Shown piece after piece: positions 48,001 to 54,541 of a stretch of DNA of 64,000 nucleotides. The notes below the pieces were generated by a model that saw only the letters and a list, made by a program, of their open reading frames with translations, did not search any database and was not told the origin of the DNA. Both the position numbers and the translations under genes were made by a program. Each line of letters begins with the position of its first letter. Within the stretch, counting starts at the first letter, position 1. Source of the DNA: JBNGOQ01 sp050589645 (GTDB lineage: Bacteria > Bacteroidota > Bacteroidia > Flavobacteriales > Flavobacteriaceae); assembly GCF_050589645.1 (NCBI RefSeq), contig NZ_JBNGOQ010000003.1, positions 124,001 through 188,000 of the forward strand. Direction: 5' to 3'.

Positions 48001-48805
48001 CAAAATCTCCTCGAGCATATCCGGACCGTCACGAGGTAATCCGAAATACAATTTTGAACTTTCCGATCGATTCGAGTATAGTACACCGATTATTCCAAGT
48101 ACTAATTTTGGGAACAACCACAGTGGGAGCGCATATGGAATTTCCCAAAATGGCAGTACCTTGCAGGGAAATGACGGTTTTGGCATTACGGCAGAGGATG
48201 TCGTGGATACCGCACTCGATTTTGTTCCCATAGCCGGTGGCATCAACGATATCCGTAAGGGGATCCGGGATGGCAATGGTTGGCAGGTGGCCCTGGGAGC
48301 GGGGTTTATCGTATTGGATGTTTTTACCCTTGGATCGGCCTCTTTAATAAAGGGGGCGGTAAAGACCGGGGTGAAAGTTGGGGCAAGGGCTGCAGCAAGG
48401 AACGCTGTAAAAGGTGGCGCCACTACCTGGAATCAGTTCCAAAAAATGACGGCCGGCCAGTTTGCCACCCGAGCGGAAGCGGGAGCGGCTTGGACAACTT
48501 TCAAAAAAAACAGTACAGTTTTAGGCTCCTACAATCCTGCTACCGGAGGTTACGTGGGATTGGCTGAAAAATTAGGCGCTAGATACTTTGATATACCTTC
48601 AAGGATTTGGAATAAAATGTCTTCAGCACAACGCTGGGCGGCGAATCAGAAATTTCTTGATAGAATGATTGCAAGAGGGGATAATATAATTCTTTCTAAT
48701 TCTGCGTTTAGAGCAGAACCAGGAACGTATTTTTATAGAGAATTAAAGTACTTATATTCAAAAGGTTATAAACCTACCGTGGATGGAATGTCTTTAATTA
48801 AATAA
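42092..48805 (+). CDS. SpvB/TcdB/RHS polymorphic toxin with variable C-terminal tip
   Basis: The ATG at 42092 begins a signal peptide (LLILSCLCIAYFGHSQ), so the 60-base longer frame is rejected; the product is 2237 residues. An SpvB-like N-terminus (GAATYTVPIDVPPGLNGVQP, GLAGWGWNVSG) is followed by VCBS/FG-GAP repeats (DFDGDGLSDI, DVNGDGKTDI, DYNGDGKADF, DINGDGRTDI), many YD repeats, and the RHS core ending NPLMYVDPSGE near residue 1914. The last 320 residues are a pre-toxin segment (DVVDTALDFVPIAGGINDIRKG) and a tip of about 120 residues (FDIPSRIWNKMSSAQRWAAN) whose activity I cannot name. The tip-coding end is AT-rich, as expected of an exchanged toxin. Confidence 0.9.
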   Translation: MKKPLLILSCLCIAYFGHSQDTFTYKTVKASRVAETTIALEDVPQETGTPGSKSINLSSKGGGTVNGGTVGELSVSPTGAATYTVPIDVPPGLNGVQPEIFLNFNSQSGNGLAGWGWNVSGISVITRIPATQFHDNKIDAVDFDLDDRFSFDGQRLILKTGTYGTNGAVYQTEKYSNIKIISYGSHPTSGVSGPSYFKVLYPDGSLAYYGHTSSSANSRSHTDYAISYWENPQGVRIKYSYAKANNTLSIDKITYGSRGTASPINEIKFVFGSRKRNEQSYINGIGFIRKTILTQIKVKGGSTPYRNYVLQHDETSLGYDRLTSIREMTGDNSIGRSPITFTYGNTAASINSIERVSQLTVQHIEQRNAEVVSLDISGNGKMDFIVYPKTGTDAKRKFWLFDDIQDAGNRNFHTEVNTGRFEDIFPVSWLNHQQKLLPNQGLAVVQNISNNRVKFKVLSSGGAVAPIAYKYEKTWNAPTYTETSFCGIAPRQYRIPQKYLSGDFDGDGLSDIIALGKPYSSTTCLEVIPNPGEPCGFESSDPLPNAANAQSSGSDTQNQATAQNVSSPPCCQCETTAYSSSRIHLIRLDRRLTSNFVSGIGSLSRGVQNSDKFLTLDVNGDGKTDILQFREGKVFVYALSNNNSALQLLWTTTDSRIKLEFPILPGDYNGDGKADFMIPTVNNNRTFATFLSAGNNFVKSEKLEPFEYKAIDFSVRNTIFTYNLIPVDINGDGRTDILDYRTRTHPAPHQGRQWVYVYQNTKSTSTTVVPKFSATGSVLRYGNLRHFPIPVFLSSDRPNSNLDFATISDRYVTSFSFTKDHREDVTLKRVTNNGVTTHIKYDQVNPHYSDTGDADYFTAYSPSYGQAYPFVNINVAPSFKVVRELVHTCSGLTRTQRLYYKGAVSHAGGLGFIGFRELKRSNWYGTGVGTLWHISKYNPSLRGTITEELTATTSISNPSKYLSKTKYFYDEFLVANRGSPIAPVYRTSISRNAAIPGQQTDEAEEFITLIPGFSANGTHGTYWAKIVPPEQQPGAPGYAGVYDVRLKRLENHNGLTGVRTAETYTYDAYNNPLSTLTNFPGGSRTVAQQYSTNTGAVNSSYHVGRPTRTMETVRLNGNSFSTEERYTYSNNLVTKIQKKGNGTSWLTEDFRYDANGNVLSKTLSGPGMTARTERFEYSGTYGSRFLTKSIDIEGLQTVFTYQAATGNLLSTTDPYNRSTSFAYDKWDRISKATDYLSKETRHTYTVLGGGGLQHRVDHADGAKELTNYNAFGWVTRTGVLSLNNTWIYKDYEYDVSGRKKRVSEPHGGSPSQWTTFAFDAEGRLVTQQWYTGRTINTSYSGLSVTVNDGIKSTTTTMDALGNTVKIQNPGGTVNYTYFANGTMKTADHGGHVVTVGIDGWGRRTRLNDPSAGTYTYTYNSFGELLTETTPKGTTTYAYDAFGKPTSKTMTGDLTDHSLAYVYDNTTKLLTTINGRDLTNSNRTYTYQYTYDSYKRPATITENTGLASFEHRTTYDGYGRVHKETQIAALTGGASKTVTTRNGYDASGILKEIWNDGTTDRLWQLNRLNARGQALSVTLGNGMHSTKTYDAYGYLTEIEDKESGTDPTVALHMEYDFNEQRGTLTRRKNFGFNWQENFGYDNLDRLTTISGHTSRTMAYDARGRITNNSALGSYAYTDTHKKYRLTQIDPNMAGGTYFQQHPTQQISYNAFKKPVEIRQTDHGRASFEYGPMMNRSTAYYGGEDEARTDRRYRKHYSAIIPAEIVEDRDSNTTKIITYVGGDAYTAPIAHIKGTGTGGVDEYHYLHRDYLGSILAITDADGDVKEQRQFGAWGTVDKFRDSGTGTTFGHGSLLGRGYTGHEHFFEVGLIHMNGRMYDAQLGRFLAPDNHIQEPFNPQNFNRYSYALNNPLMYVDPSGEFFLEIAALIDIAVKVFFVASAILGTYSFIKNFSGGSGSRRKTVPAPSNNGNNSKISSSISGPSRGNPKYNFELSDRFEYSTPIIPSTNFGNNHSGSAYGISQNGSTLQGNDGFGITAEDVVDTALDFVPIAGGINDIRKGIRDGNGWQVALGAGFIVLDVFTLGSASLIKGAVKTGVKVGARAAARNAVKGGATTWNQFQKMTAGQFATRAEAGAAWTTFKKNSTVLGSYNPATGGYVGLAEKLGARYFDIPSRIWNKMSSAQRWAANQKFLDRMIARGDNIILSNSAFRAEPGTYFYRELKYLYSKGYKPTVDGMSLIK

Positions 48806-48813
48806 TTCATTTT

Positions 48814-49260
48814 ATGGATGAAATTCTTAAATACGAAAATAGAGAAAAGCTTTACAAATTTTTAGTAGAGGAGTTTAGCTTGGTTAAAAAACTGGACAGA
48901 TATAATCCGGATAGTTTTGGGAATTTCTTGATTGTTTTGGAAGCCAATGATTTTTTACTCACTTATGTCAACGACAGATCTTTTTTGACTATCAATATTG
49001 CCAGTAAGTTAGAACCAGATAATGGTTTTGCTTTATCTTTTGTAAGAGATTTTCTTTACAACCCTGATAATATGAATGCTGATGAGCAAGAAATGGATAA
49101 TGTTAAACGAATCGAAGAATTGAATAGCTTCTTAAGAAGGGATTTTGCAAAAATCAGTGAATTGTTCAATGCTTACAATTACCCCGAAACAAAAAGAAAA
49201 ATTGATGAGTTGCTGAAACAGCAATTTAAAAGAAGATATCCCGATAGCGAGGATTTATAA
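48814..49260 (+). CDS. Probable immunity protein of the RHS toxin tip
   Basis: This 148-residue acidic, soluble protein starts eight bases after the RHS stop, the position of immunity genes in polymorphic-toxin loci. It has no signal or membrane segment, so it would protect the cytoplasm. The sequence (LYKFLVEEFSLVKKLDRYNPDSFG.. VLEANDFLLTYVNDRSFLTI) resembles in layout the later 139-residue gene at 49701. Coding is AT-rich compared with the toxin body. Family unrecognised; function inferred from position. Confidence 0.65.
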   Translation: MDEILKYENREKLYKFLVEEFSLVKKLDRYNPDSFGNFLIVLEANDFLLTYVNDRSFLTINIASKLEPDNGFALSFVRDFLYNPDNMNADEQEMDNVKRIEELNSFLRRDFAKISELFNAYNYPETKRKIDELLKQQFKRRYPDSEDL

Positions 49261-49321
49261 CCCGTTGGAGCAGAAGTTCTTATTAAAAGGGGAATTATTT
49301 CACCATTCTAATAATACTGAA

Positions 49322-49594
49322 ATGACAATACAAGAATTACATATAAAACTCAAAGAATTAGAAATTTCCGAAGAAAAATATTATTTGCACGGGGTTTATG
49401 GATCTACAAATGATGATGATAAACTTTCGCTGACAATTAAAAAAGGAAAGCATTTAACTAAATACGAAGTATATTATAAAGAGAAGGGGGAAAAACATTC
49501 AGTGAGAACGTTCACTGAGGAAGAAGATGCCTGCCAATATATCCATAAACGCCTAAAAGAAAATAAAGAAATGGAGAATAGGTATTCAAAATAA
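49322..49594 (+). CDS. Second probable immunity-type protein
   Basis: The 90-residue product starts at the ATG 49322 (MTIQELHIKLKELEIS); a TTG at 49265 would give 109 residues, but the ATG matches the likely domain start. Charged, soluble, with a late block YEVYYKEKGEKHSVRTFTEEEDACQYI typical of small immunity proteins near RHS genes. It lies downstream of the first immunity gene, which suggests an accumulated cassette rather than a second partner of the same toxin. Confidence 0.55.
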   Translation: MTIQELHIKLKELEISEEKYYLHGVYGSTNDDDKLSLTIKKGKHLTKYEVYYKEKGEKHSVRTFTEEEDACQYIHKRLKENKEMENRYSK

Positions 49595-49700
49595 TACACC
49601 TTCCGCTAACAGGGGTTCTAAATGTTTTTTATCAGATGGAGCAAAATATGATTAAGAATTATTTAAAACTTCATCCAAACGCATTTCAAATCATTAACTA

Positions 49701-50120
49701 ATGGTTGAAGGAACAGAGTATTTAAAATCCGTAAAGTTCTTTTATTCCTTTCTAAAATCAGAATTTGGTTTTAGCAAAGTGAATGATACAGTTAATGGAA
49801 ATGCTTTTTACGAAGTAGAATACAGAGATGAAGAAAAAGCAATTTCGATTTCTTATGAAAATATAGAGGATTACTTGGAAGTAATTGTATTTAAGCTATT
49901 GAATGGAGAAATACCGAACTATGATGATAAATCGCAAACGCTCCACATAAATCAGCTTAATAAATTGATTATGTCAAGAGTTAGTCAGACAGAGATAGAT
50001 TCAAATGCCGAATACTTTTCTAGGTTTATACCAAAGGGCGAATTAGAAAGAAAGCTATTGAAAGGAGCAATAGAATTGAGGTTATGCTTAAGGCATTTTG
50101 ACCAATTGGATCTCGTATAA
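49701..50120 (+). CDS. Third probable immunity protein (related to the gene at 48814)
   Basis: The 139-residue protein (VKFFYSFLKSEFGFSKVND.. YEVEYRDEEKAISISYENIEDYLEVIVFKLLNGEIPNYDD) shares length and order of features with the 148-residue gene at 48814. Its ATG overlaps a TAA by one base (TAATG). The TAA ends a short open frame (from about 49590) that may be the tail of a lost toxin tip. This is what an orphan toxin/immunity cassette left by recombination would look like. Confidence 0.55.
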   Translation: MVEGTEYLKSVKFFYSFLKSEFGFSKVNDTVNGNAFYEVEYRDEEKAISISYENIEDYLEVIVFKLLNGEIPNYDDKSQTLHINQLNKLIMSRVSQTEIDSNAEYFSRFIPKGELERKLLKGAIELRLCLRHFDQLDLV

Positions 50121-50276
50121 GAAAATCTTCCGCTAGCGGGGGGTCAAAGTAAACCAAGTGTATCCGAAAAAGGTGAATTAATGGAATATAATTACTAGTA
50201 TCTATATTTCTTAAATTTGATATATAAAGCAACAAGTTGTTATATACAATTGTTACCTGCAAGCTGAAAAAACCAT

Positions 50277-51092
50277 ATGAAGAAAACAATACTACTTATC
50301 TTATTGACAATTACAATTACTTCTTGCAACAGTCAAGAGGAAATTGATTTTAAAGTTGGCTATTTACCAAACCTTAATTACACATTAACGCAAAAGCAGA
50401 TTTCGGAAAATAATGTAAAATATATCGCTTCGGACGAAATATTGCAGAATCTCAAAAACAATGGAATTGAAAATCCGTCAATTACAAAAGACACAAGTCT
50501 ATTAAAAAGCATATCAAAAACTGGCGAACTGAATGGAAACGAATTTCCGATTGACATAGAGTTGTTAGAATCAAATAATCCGACTTTGGTTAGTGGAACC
50601 AAATTTTTCGGAAAAGCAGTTGACGGAAAAACTAAAATTGATTCTATTTCTTCAACGACAATGACAGAAGAAAAAAAGAGAACATTACTTCCAGCTATGG
50701 AATCGATGATGAACCAAATTAAATATCCAGAGAAGAAAATAAAAGTTGGGGAAAGTTTTGAGCAGAAAAACCCAATGTCGATCCCAATTGCAGATGTAAC
50801 AATCGAAATGGAAATTAACTCAATTTATACTTTAAAAAAAGTAGAAAATGGAATTGGATATTTTGACCTTAACCAAGTCTACACTATAAAATCTGCGACA
50901 AAAGATTATGAAATGGAATTAGACGGAACAGGTGTTGGACAAATTGATTTCGATATTGAAAAACAATTCTTTACAAAGTTCTATTTAGAAATGGAAATGA
51001 ATTTAAAAACTGAGTTAGAGGCGTTTAGTATTGAACTACAAACGAAAAGTATAACTGACCAAACGACAGACATCGAGAAAGCCAGCAGGTAA
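50277..51092 (+). CDS. AT-rich lipoprotein of unknown function
   Basis: The 271-residue product has a lipoprotein signal (LLTITITSCNSQ, Cys17). The mature part is beta-rich with many Thr/Lys (KVENGIGYFDLNQVYTIKSATKDYEMELDGTGVG), resembling DUF6263-like or other small surface lipoproteins, but I cannot assign it. Base composition and position put it in the same imported stretch as the immunity genes. Confidence 0.6.
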   Translation: MKKTILLILLTITITSCNSQEEIDFKVGYLPNLNYTLTQKQISENNVKYIASDEILQNLKNNGIENPSITKDTSLLKSISKTGELNGNEFPIDIELLESNNPTLVSGTKFFGKAVDGKTKIDSISSTTMTEEKKRTLLPAMESMMNQIKYPEKKIKVGESFEQKNPMSIPIADVTIEMEINSIYTLKKVENGIGYFDLNQVYTIKSATKDYEMELDGTGVGQIDFDIEKQFFTKFYLEMEMNLKTELEAFSIELQTKSITDQTTDIEKASR

Positions 51093-51158
51093 CAATGTAT
51101 ATAAAAAATAGCGAAAGTTGTTGCTAACACCAAGGTTTGGGCCCCCAGCTAGCGCTCG

Positions 51159-51228
51159 CCTGCCTGCCGGCAGGCAGGTCTCCTCCTTCACCACTTGTCG
51201 TGGTTCCGGCGGACAAGTGTGACGAGTG
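51159..51228. repeat. Palindromic repeat upstream of the ORF6N gene
   Basis: CCTGCCTGCCGGCAGGCAGG (51159-51178) is a perfect 20-bp palindrome. It runs into a 52-bp element (51177-51228) with the stem CACTTGTC...GACAAGTG (51192-51199 and 51212-51219). A degenerate direct copy lies at 52095-52146, on the far side of the ORF6N gene. The 348-bp gap 51093-51440 otherwise holds only a 26-codon frame from 51299. Confidence 0.6.
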
Positions 51229-51440
51229 CTTTTACCCACAGGTTTTTAAAAGTTGAAAGGTATTACAGACAGCAATAATGTGGGTTTGTAGTCTTATAAT
51301 GATACTTGAAGAAAACTACTTAATCAACGACTTGGAAGACCTAAAGGAAGAAGTCAACAAATACCACCTGATTGGATAAAGCCAAACTTGATATCACAAA
51401 TTGTGACGTCAAGTCTTTTCATTTACATATCATAAAGAGT

Positions 51441-51956
51441 ATGGGGGATAAACTGATTATACCCGATGAAGTAGTTGCAAGTAAGATTTACTACATACGT
51501 GACCAAAAAGTAATGTTGGACAGCGATTTGGCTGAACTCTACGAAGTAGAAACAAGGGTTTTGAACCAACAAGTAAAACGTAATTTGGATAGGTTTCCAG
51601 AAGATTTTATGTTCCAGCTATCGGAAAACGAATGGGAAACTCTGAAGTCGCAAAGTACTACATCAAGCTGGGGTGGACGAAGAAAAGCACCTTATGTATT
51701 TACGGAACACGGTGTACTGATGTTGTCAAGCGTTCTGAACAGTAAAAAGTCAATTGCTGTGAACATCCAAATAATGAGAGTTTTTACCAAGCTTCGTGAA
51801 ATGCTGATGGACAATCTGAACTTAAAGCTCGAAATTGAGGAAATCAAGAAGAAACTGTCCAACCAGAGCAAGAACATAGAATTGGTGTTCAATTATTTGG
51901 ATGAACTTATTGAAAAAAAGGAAAAGCCCAAAAATAAAATGGGCTACAAGAAATAG
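51441..51956 (+). CDS. ORF6N domain protein
   Basis: The ATG at 51441 is chosen (MGDKLIIPDEVVASKIYYIRDQKVM), the usual start of the family; the TTG at 51372 would add 23 unusual residues. The 171-residue protein has the ORF6N domain (LDSDLAELYEVETRVLNQQVKRNLDRFPEDFMF, SSWGGRRKAPYVFTEHGVLMLSSVLNS), found in phage and mobile-element proteins and often fused to KilA/antirepressor domains. A C-terminal coiled coil follows. It is most likely a phage- or element-derived regulator. Confidence 0.87.
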   Translation: MGDKLIIPDEVVASKIYYIRDQKVMLDSDLAELYEVETRVLNQQVKRNLDRFPEDFMFQLSENEWETLKSQSTTSSWGGRRKAPYVFTEHGVLMLSSVLNSKKSIAVNIQIMRVFTKLREMLMDNLNLKLEIEEIKKKLSNQSKNIELVFNYLDELIEKKEKPKNKMGYKK

Positions 51957-51988
51957 TCCCCTCCACTAGCGCCACACCTTCTTCTCCA

Positions 51989-52020
51989 CCCACTTATTAC
52001 CCCATGGCACCACATATTAC
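51989..52020. promoter_or_regulatory. Second copy of the 20-bp-spaced double motif
   Basis: CCCACTTATTACCC (51989-52002) and ATATTAC (52014-52020) repeat the arrangement at 40699-40730, with TTATTAC and its partner again 20 bp apart. No large gene follows, so this copy may mark the start of a decayed second cassette. Confidence 0.5.
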
Positions 52021-52094
52021 TTGACGTTTTTCATTTAAACCTTATTTATGGTACTTAGTGTTTGTAACCGCTGCTGGGCATGCTCCATAGGGGT

Positions 52095-52146
52095 AGTCTC
52101 CTCTTTTACCAATTGTGACAGTTTCGGTGGATAAGTCTGAGAGGGC
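52095..52146. repeat. Degenerate direct copy of the 51177-51228 repeat
   Basis: About 35 of 50 positions match the upstream copy in an ungapped hand alignment (AGTCTCCTCT... CGGTGGATAAGT against GGTCTCCTCC... CGGCGGACAAGT). The pair brackets the ORF6N gene. The rest of the 51957-52476 gap holds the double motif and a small basic frame. Confidence 0.45.
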
Positions 52147-52213
52147 TGTTTCCGGCCTTTGAATGAAAAAGATGGACCTACAGAAATGGCAGGTATTTTA
52201 AAATAATTAAAAA

Positions 52214-52354
52214 ATGAGAATAATTAAGATTGAAACCCTTCTAGCGGGGTCCAAGACCTCAGTCAAAGGAGCTGTGAACAAATACTTTCGTAAGAAAGCA
52301 AGGAAGGCTTTACGGAAGGGAGCCAAATCAAGAAGGGCCACTAGGAATGGATAA
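52214..52354 (+). CDS. Possible 46-residue highly basic protein
   Basis: ATG at 52214 to TAA at 52352 encodes a Lys/Arg-rich peptide whose second half reads KYFRKKARKALRKGAKSRRA. It is too short for usual gene finders. Its basicity would suit nucleic-acid binding, but it may be the chance remnant of the decayed cassette. No other gene lies in this gap. Confidence 0.3.
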   Translation: MRIIKIETLLAGSKTSVKGAVNKYFRKKARKALRKGAKSRRATRNG

Positions 52355-52476
52355 ACAATTGTTGGTGAAGTAATGAAGCCGTAAGCACCTGGGAAGAAGA
52401 ACATAAGACCCTTACAAGGCTGCTTTTACCTACTGAAATCATATCCAAACCATTTGAGAAGTGTAAAAGTCATTTT

Positions 52477-53400
52477 TTACATAATCAAATTCGCCTTCTC
52501 TTTGGCTACGCCAATCTCTACGATGCTTCCTGAATTGAAGTTCAAAAAATCAGATTCAATACCATCGCTAAAGATTACCCCTTTGGTGGGCATTTTAGAT
52601 TCGATTTTTAAAGTTTTTCGTTTTGCAATGACACCATACCCTAGGTCTATTTGGGACATTTTGCTCAAAAAGGGTTCGCGAACCACAAACAGGAGCTTAT
52701 CATCATCCCAATCCAAACCGCAATCGAATTCCTTTTTCTGTTGGTAAAAGTATTGCGTGATATTGTTGGTCATGTTAAAAACGGAGCTGATCCATCCAGT
52801 GGAGCCCGCTCCGGTCGAAACCAATATGCCACTGGAAGATTGATGCTCCCTGGTCCCGCCAAATTCCAGAACGTAGCGAGAAGATATATGGGAAGCGGCC
52901 CCAATGTAAAAATCATTAAAGGCCAATAAGGATTGTCCGTCATTCATGACGGCTTTTGCCATGGTCACCTGTTTTGAATCATGGTTACCTTCAACGCAAC
53001 TTTTGATGGCCGATAAAAAGGTTTCCGGGACATGGGGCAATAAAACACCATCATATCTTTCCATATCCGGGTTTATGGCTACAATGGGAAGTCCGTTTAC
53101 ATATTTGGCAGTGTTGGCCACCAAACCGTCCTGCCCAAGGACTACGATCATATCTCCTTCTGCAAATAGATACGTGGGTAAAAAGGAACGAAAAAGGACT
53201 TTGTGCTTAAACAGGGGGGAGAGGCACTGTTCTACCTGTTTCAAAGCGGTGTAAAAGGTATTGTGCTCCTGTTCATAGAAACCAAAATCCTCTCCGGAGC
53301 GTTCCAGATAAAACTTGGCTTGAGCTTTGGAGTTGAATCGCTCTACGAGCTGCTCAAGCCTTGTTTTATCCCTAATGATGACCACTTTTTCCAGTTCCAT
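52477..53400 (-). CDS. Divergent NAD kinase-like protein
   Basis: The 307-residue protein follows the NAD kinase fold: MIVVLGQDGLVANTAKYV in the place of the GGDG motif, with Gln in the second position (89-92), and SGILVSTGAGSTGWISSVF in the place of the usual S-T-G-S-T motif. The catalytic Asp91 is kept. It starts one base after the SPFH stop, so the two are cotranslated. Whether it phosphorylates NAD, or has become a binding protein, cannot be told. Confidence 0.75.
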   Translation of the reverse strand: MELEKVVIIRDKTRLEQLVERFNSKAQAKFYLERSGEDFGFYEQEHNTFYTALKQVEQCLSPLFKHKVLFRSFLPTYLFAEGDMIVVLGQDGLVANTAKYVNGLPIVAINPDMERYDGVLLPHVPETFLSAIKSCVEGNHDSKQVTMAKAVMNDGQSLLAFNDFYIGAASHISSRYVLEFGGTREHQSSSGILVSTGAGSTGWISSVFNMTNNITQYFYQQKKEFDCGLDWDDDKLLFVVREPFLSKMSQIDLGYGVIAKRKTLKIESKMPTKGVIFSDGIESDFLNFNSGSIVEIGVAKEKANLIM

Positions 53401-53401
53401 T

Positions 53402-54418
53402 TTACTTGGTCTTTGTGCCCATTATTGCGTTCAACAGATCGGGCGAGATATTAAGGTTACCAATCTTGTCGGCATTTTCGGCCAGCTCCCTAAAAGCTAA
53501 GGCTATATTGTTTTTAGCGTCGATTCCTCTGGAATTAATGGCCATTAGCGTCTTCCAATCCAGTTCTTTATAGGGACGGAGGGAAGCATGTAAAACGTAT
53601 TCCTTGGCATCTGCTTCCTTCTTCTCGTTTTCGACCTTAAGGTCTATGAGTTGTTGCTTTTGATCTTCCAAGGAAATGCTTGAAGTCATTTCCATTTCTT
53701 TGAGCTTTTGCTCGTTTTCCTGTTTTACCACTTCGGTCTCCATTTGTTTTTCGGCAATCTGTTTTTGCTTTTCTTCCACGGCGATCTCCGTGTTTAATTC
53801 ACTCTCTTTAATGGTACGCTCCTGCTCTACGGCGAAGTTCCTGCGCTCATAGATCGCTTGGTCCGCTTCCTTCTGCAAAGATTCCCGCGTTTGGGCCTCC
53901 AAGGCCCTGGCCATTTCAGGATTGGGAGTAACCCCCAACACGTTGACACTTAAAATTTCGAGCCCAAGCATCTGTACCGTTTTGGAGTTTTGAACGCTAT
54001 CCAAAATTTGAGTTTCTATTTGCTGCAATTGTCTAAGCGCTTCTTTAAGGCTTAATTTTTGGATAACGCCTGCAGAGGCGGTTTGGGCCTCATTGATAAT
54101 CCGCTGTTGAATTTTCTCATTATCGTCCTTAAGGTAATTTCCCTTGCTGTTTACTGTGAAGTCCAATACCTCGGCCAATTGTTTTGGGTCTTTTACCTTA
54201 TAGGTGATCTGTCCTTGGATGGATACTTCCTGATAATCCTTGGTAGTTTCCTTAAAGATGAATTGAAAATCCTTACTCTCCATAGGAATGGAAACGATGG
54301 AGGAGTTGGGAGCAAAGTAGAAGAAAGATAAGCCCCTGCCTTCGTTCTTGGTCTTTCCATTTTTAAAATGGATTACGTGGTTCATTGAATCGAATTTGAT
54401 ATAGTTAATTCCAAACAT
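53402..54418 (-). CDS. SPFH/Band 7 domain protein
   Basis: The 338-residue protein has a Band 7 region (about 30-160, FQFIFKETTKDYQEVSIQGQITYKVKDPKQLAEVLDF.. LGLEILSVNVLGVTPNPEMARALEAQTRESLQKEADQAIYERRN) and a long coiled coil (about 185-265, EKQKQIAEKQMETEVVKQENEQKLKEME). No N-terminal membrane helix is evident, unusual for stomatin-like proteins. Two 17-bp operators lie 25-94 bp upstream of its start. Confidence 0.87.
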   Translation of the reverse strand: MFGINYIKFDSMNHVIHFKNGKTKNEGRGLSFFYFAPNSSIVSIPMESKDFQFIFKETTKDYQEVSIQGQITYKVKDPKQLAEVLDFTVNSKGNYLKDDNEKIQQRIINEAQTASAGVIQKLSLKEALRQLQQIETQILDSVQNSKTVQMLGLEILSVNVLGVTPNPEMARALEAQTRESLQKEADQAIYERRNFAVEQERTIKESELNTEIAVEEKQKQIAEKQMETEVVKQENEQKLKEMEMTSSISLEDQKQQLIDLKVENEKKEADAKEYVLHASLRPYKELDWKTLMAINSRGIDAKNNIALAFRELAENADKIGNLNISPDLLNAIMGTKTK

Positions 54419-54442
54419 AATACAGAGTTTTAAAAATTAATT

Positions 54443-54459
54443 TGCGTATCTATTACACA
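54443..54459. promoter_or_regulatory. Operator 2, NrtR-like site before the SPFH gene
   Basis: TGCGTATCTATTACACA shares the TGYGTW-N5-WACRCA layout of the perfect 17-bp palindrome at 55221. A CAAATATA just to its right (TATATTTG on the coding strand) is a good -7 box, so a bound repressor would block it. Confidence 0.6.
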
Positions 54460-54495
54460 AATATAAAAGACGTTTTTTTAACACGCAAGATATTT

Positions 54496-54512
54496 TGTGT
54501 TTTTTTTACACA
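54496..54512. promoter_or_regulatory. Operator 3, NrtR-like site before the SPFH gene
   Basis: TGTGTTTTTTTTACACA keeps the same 17-bp half-site spacing as the other two. It lies 53 bp from operator 2, about five helical turns. Confidence 0.5.
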
Positions 54513-54541
54513 AATTAAATATCTAAACGTAAATCGAGAGC

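Noticed and set aside
51299..51379. 26-codon frame before the ORF6N gene
   Set aside because: It is short, has no family resemblance, and runs into the ORF6N leader; more likely a leftover of an upstream gene.
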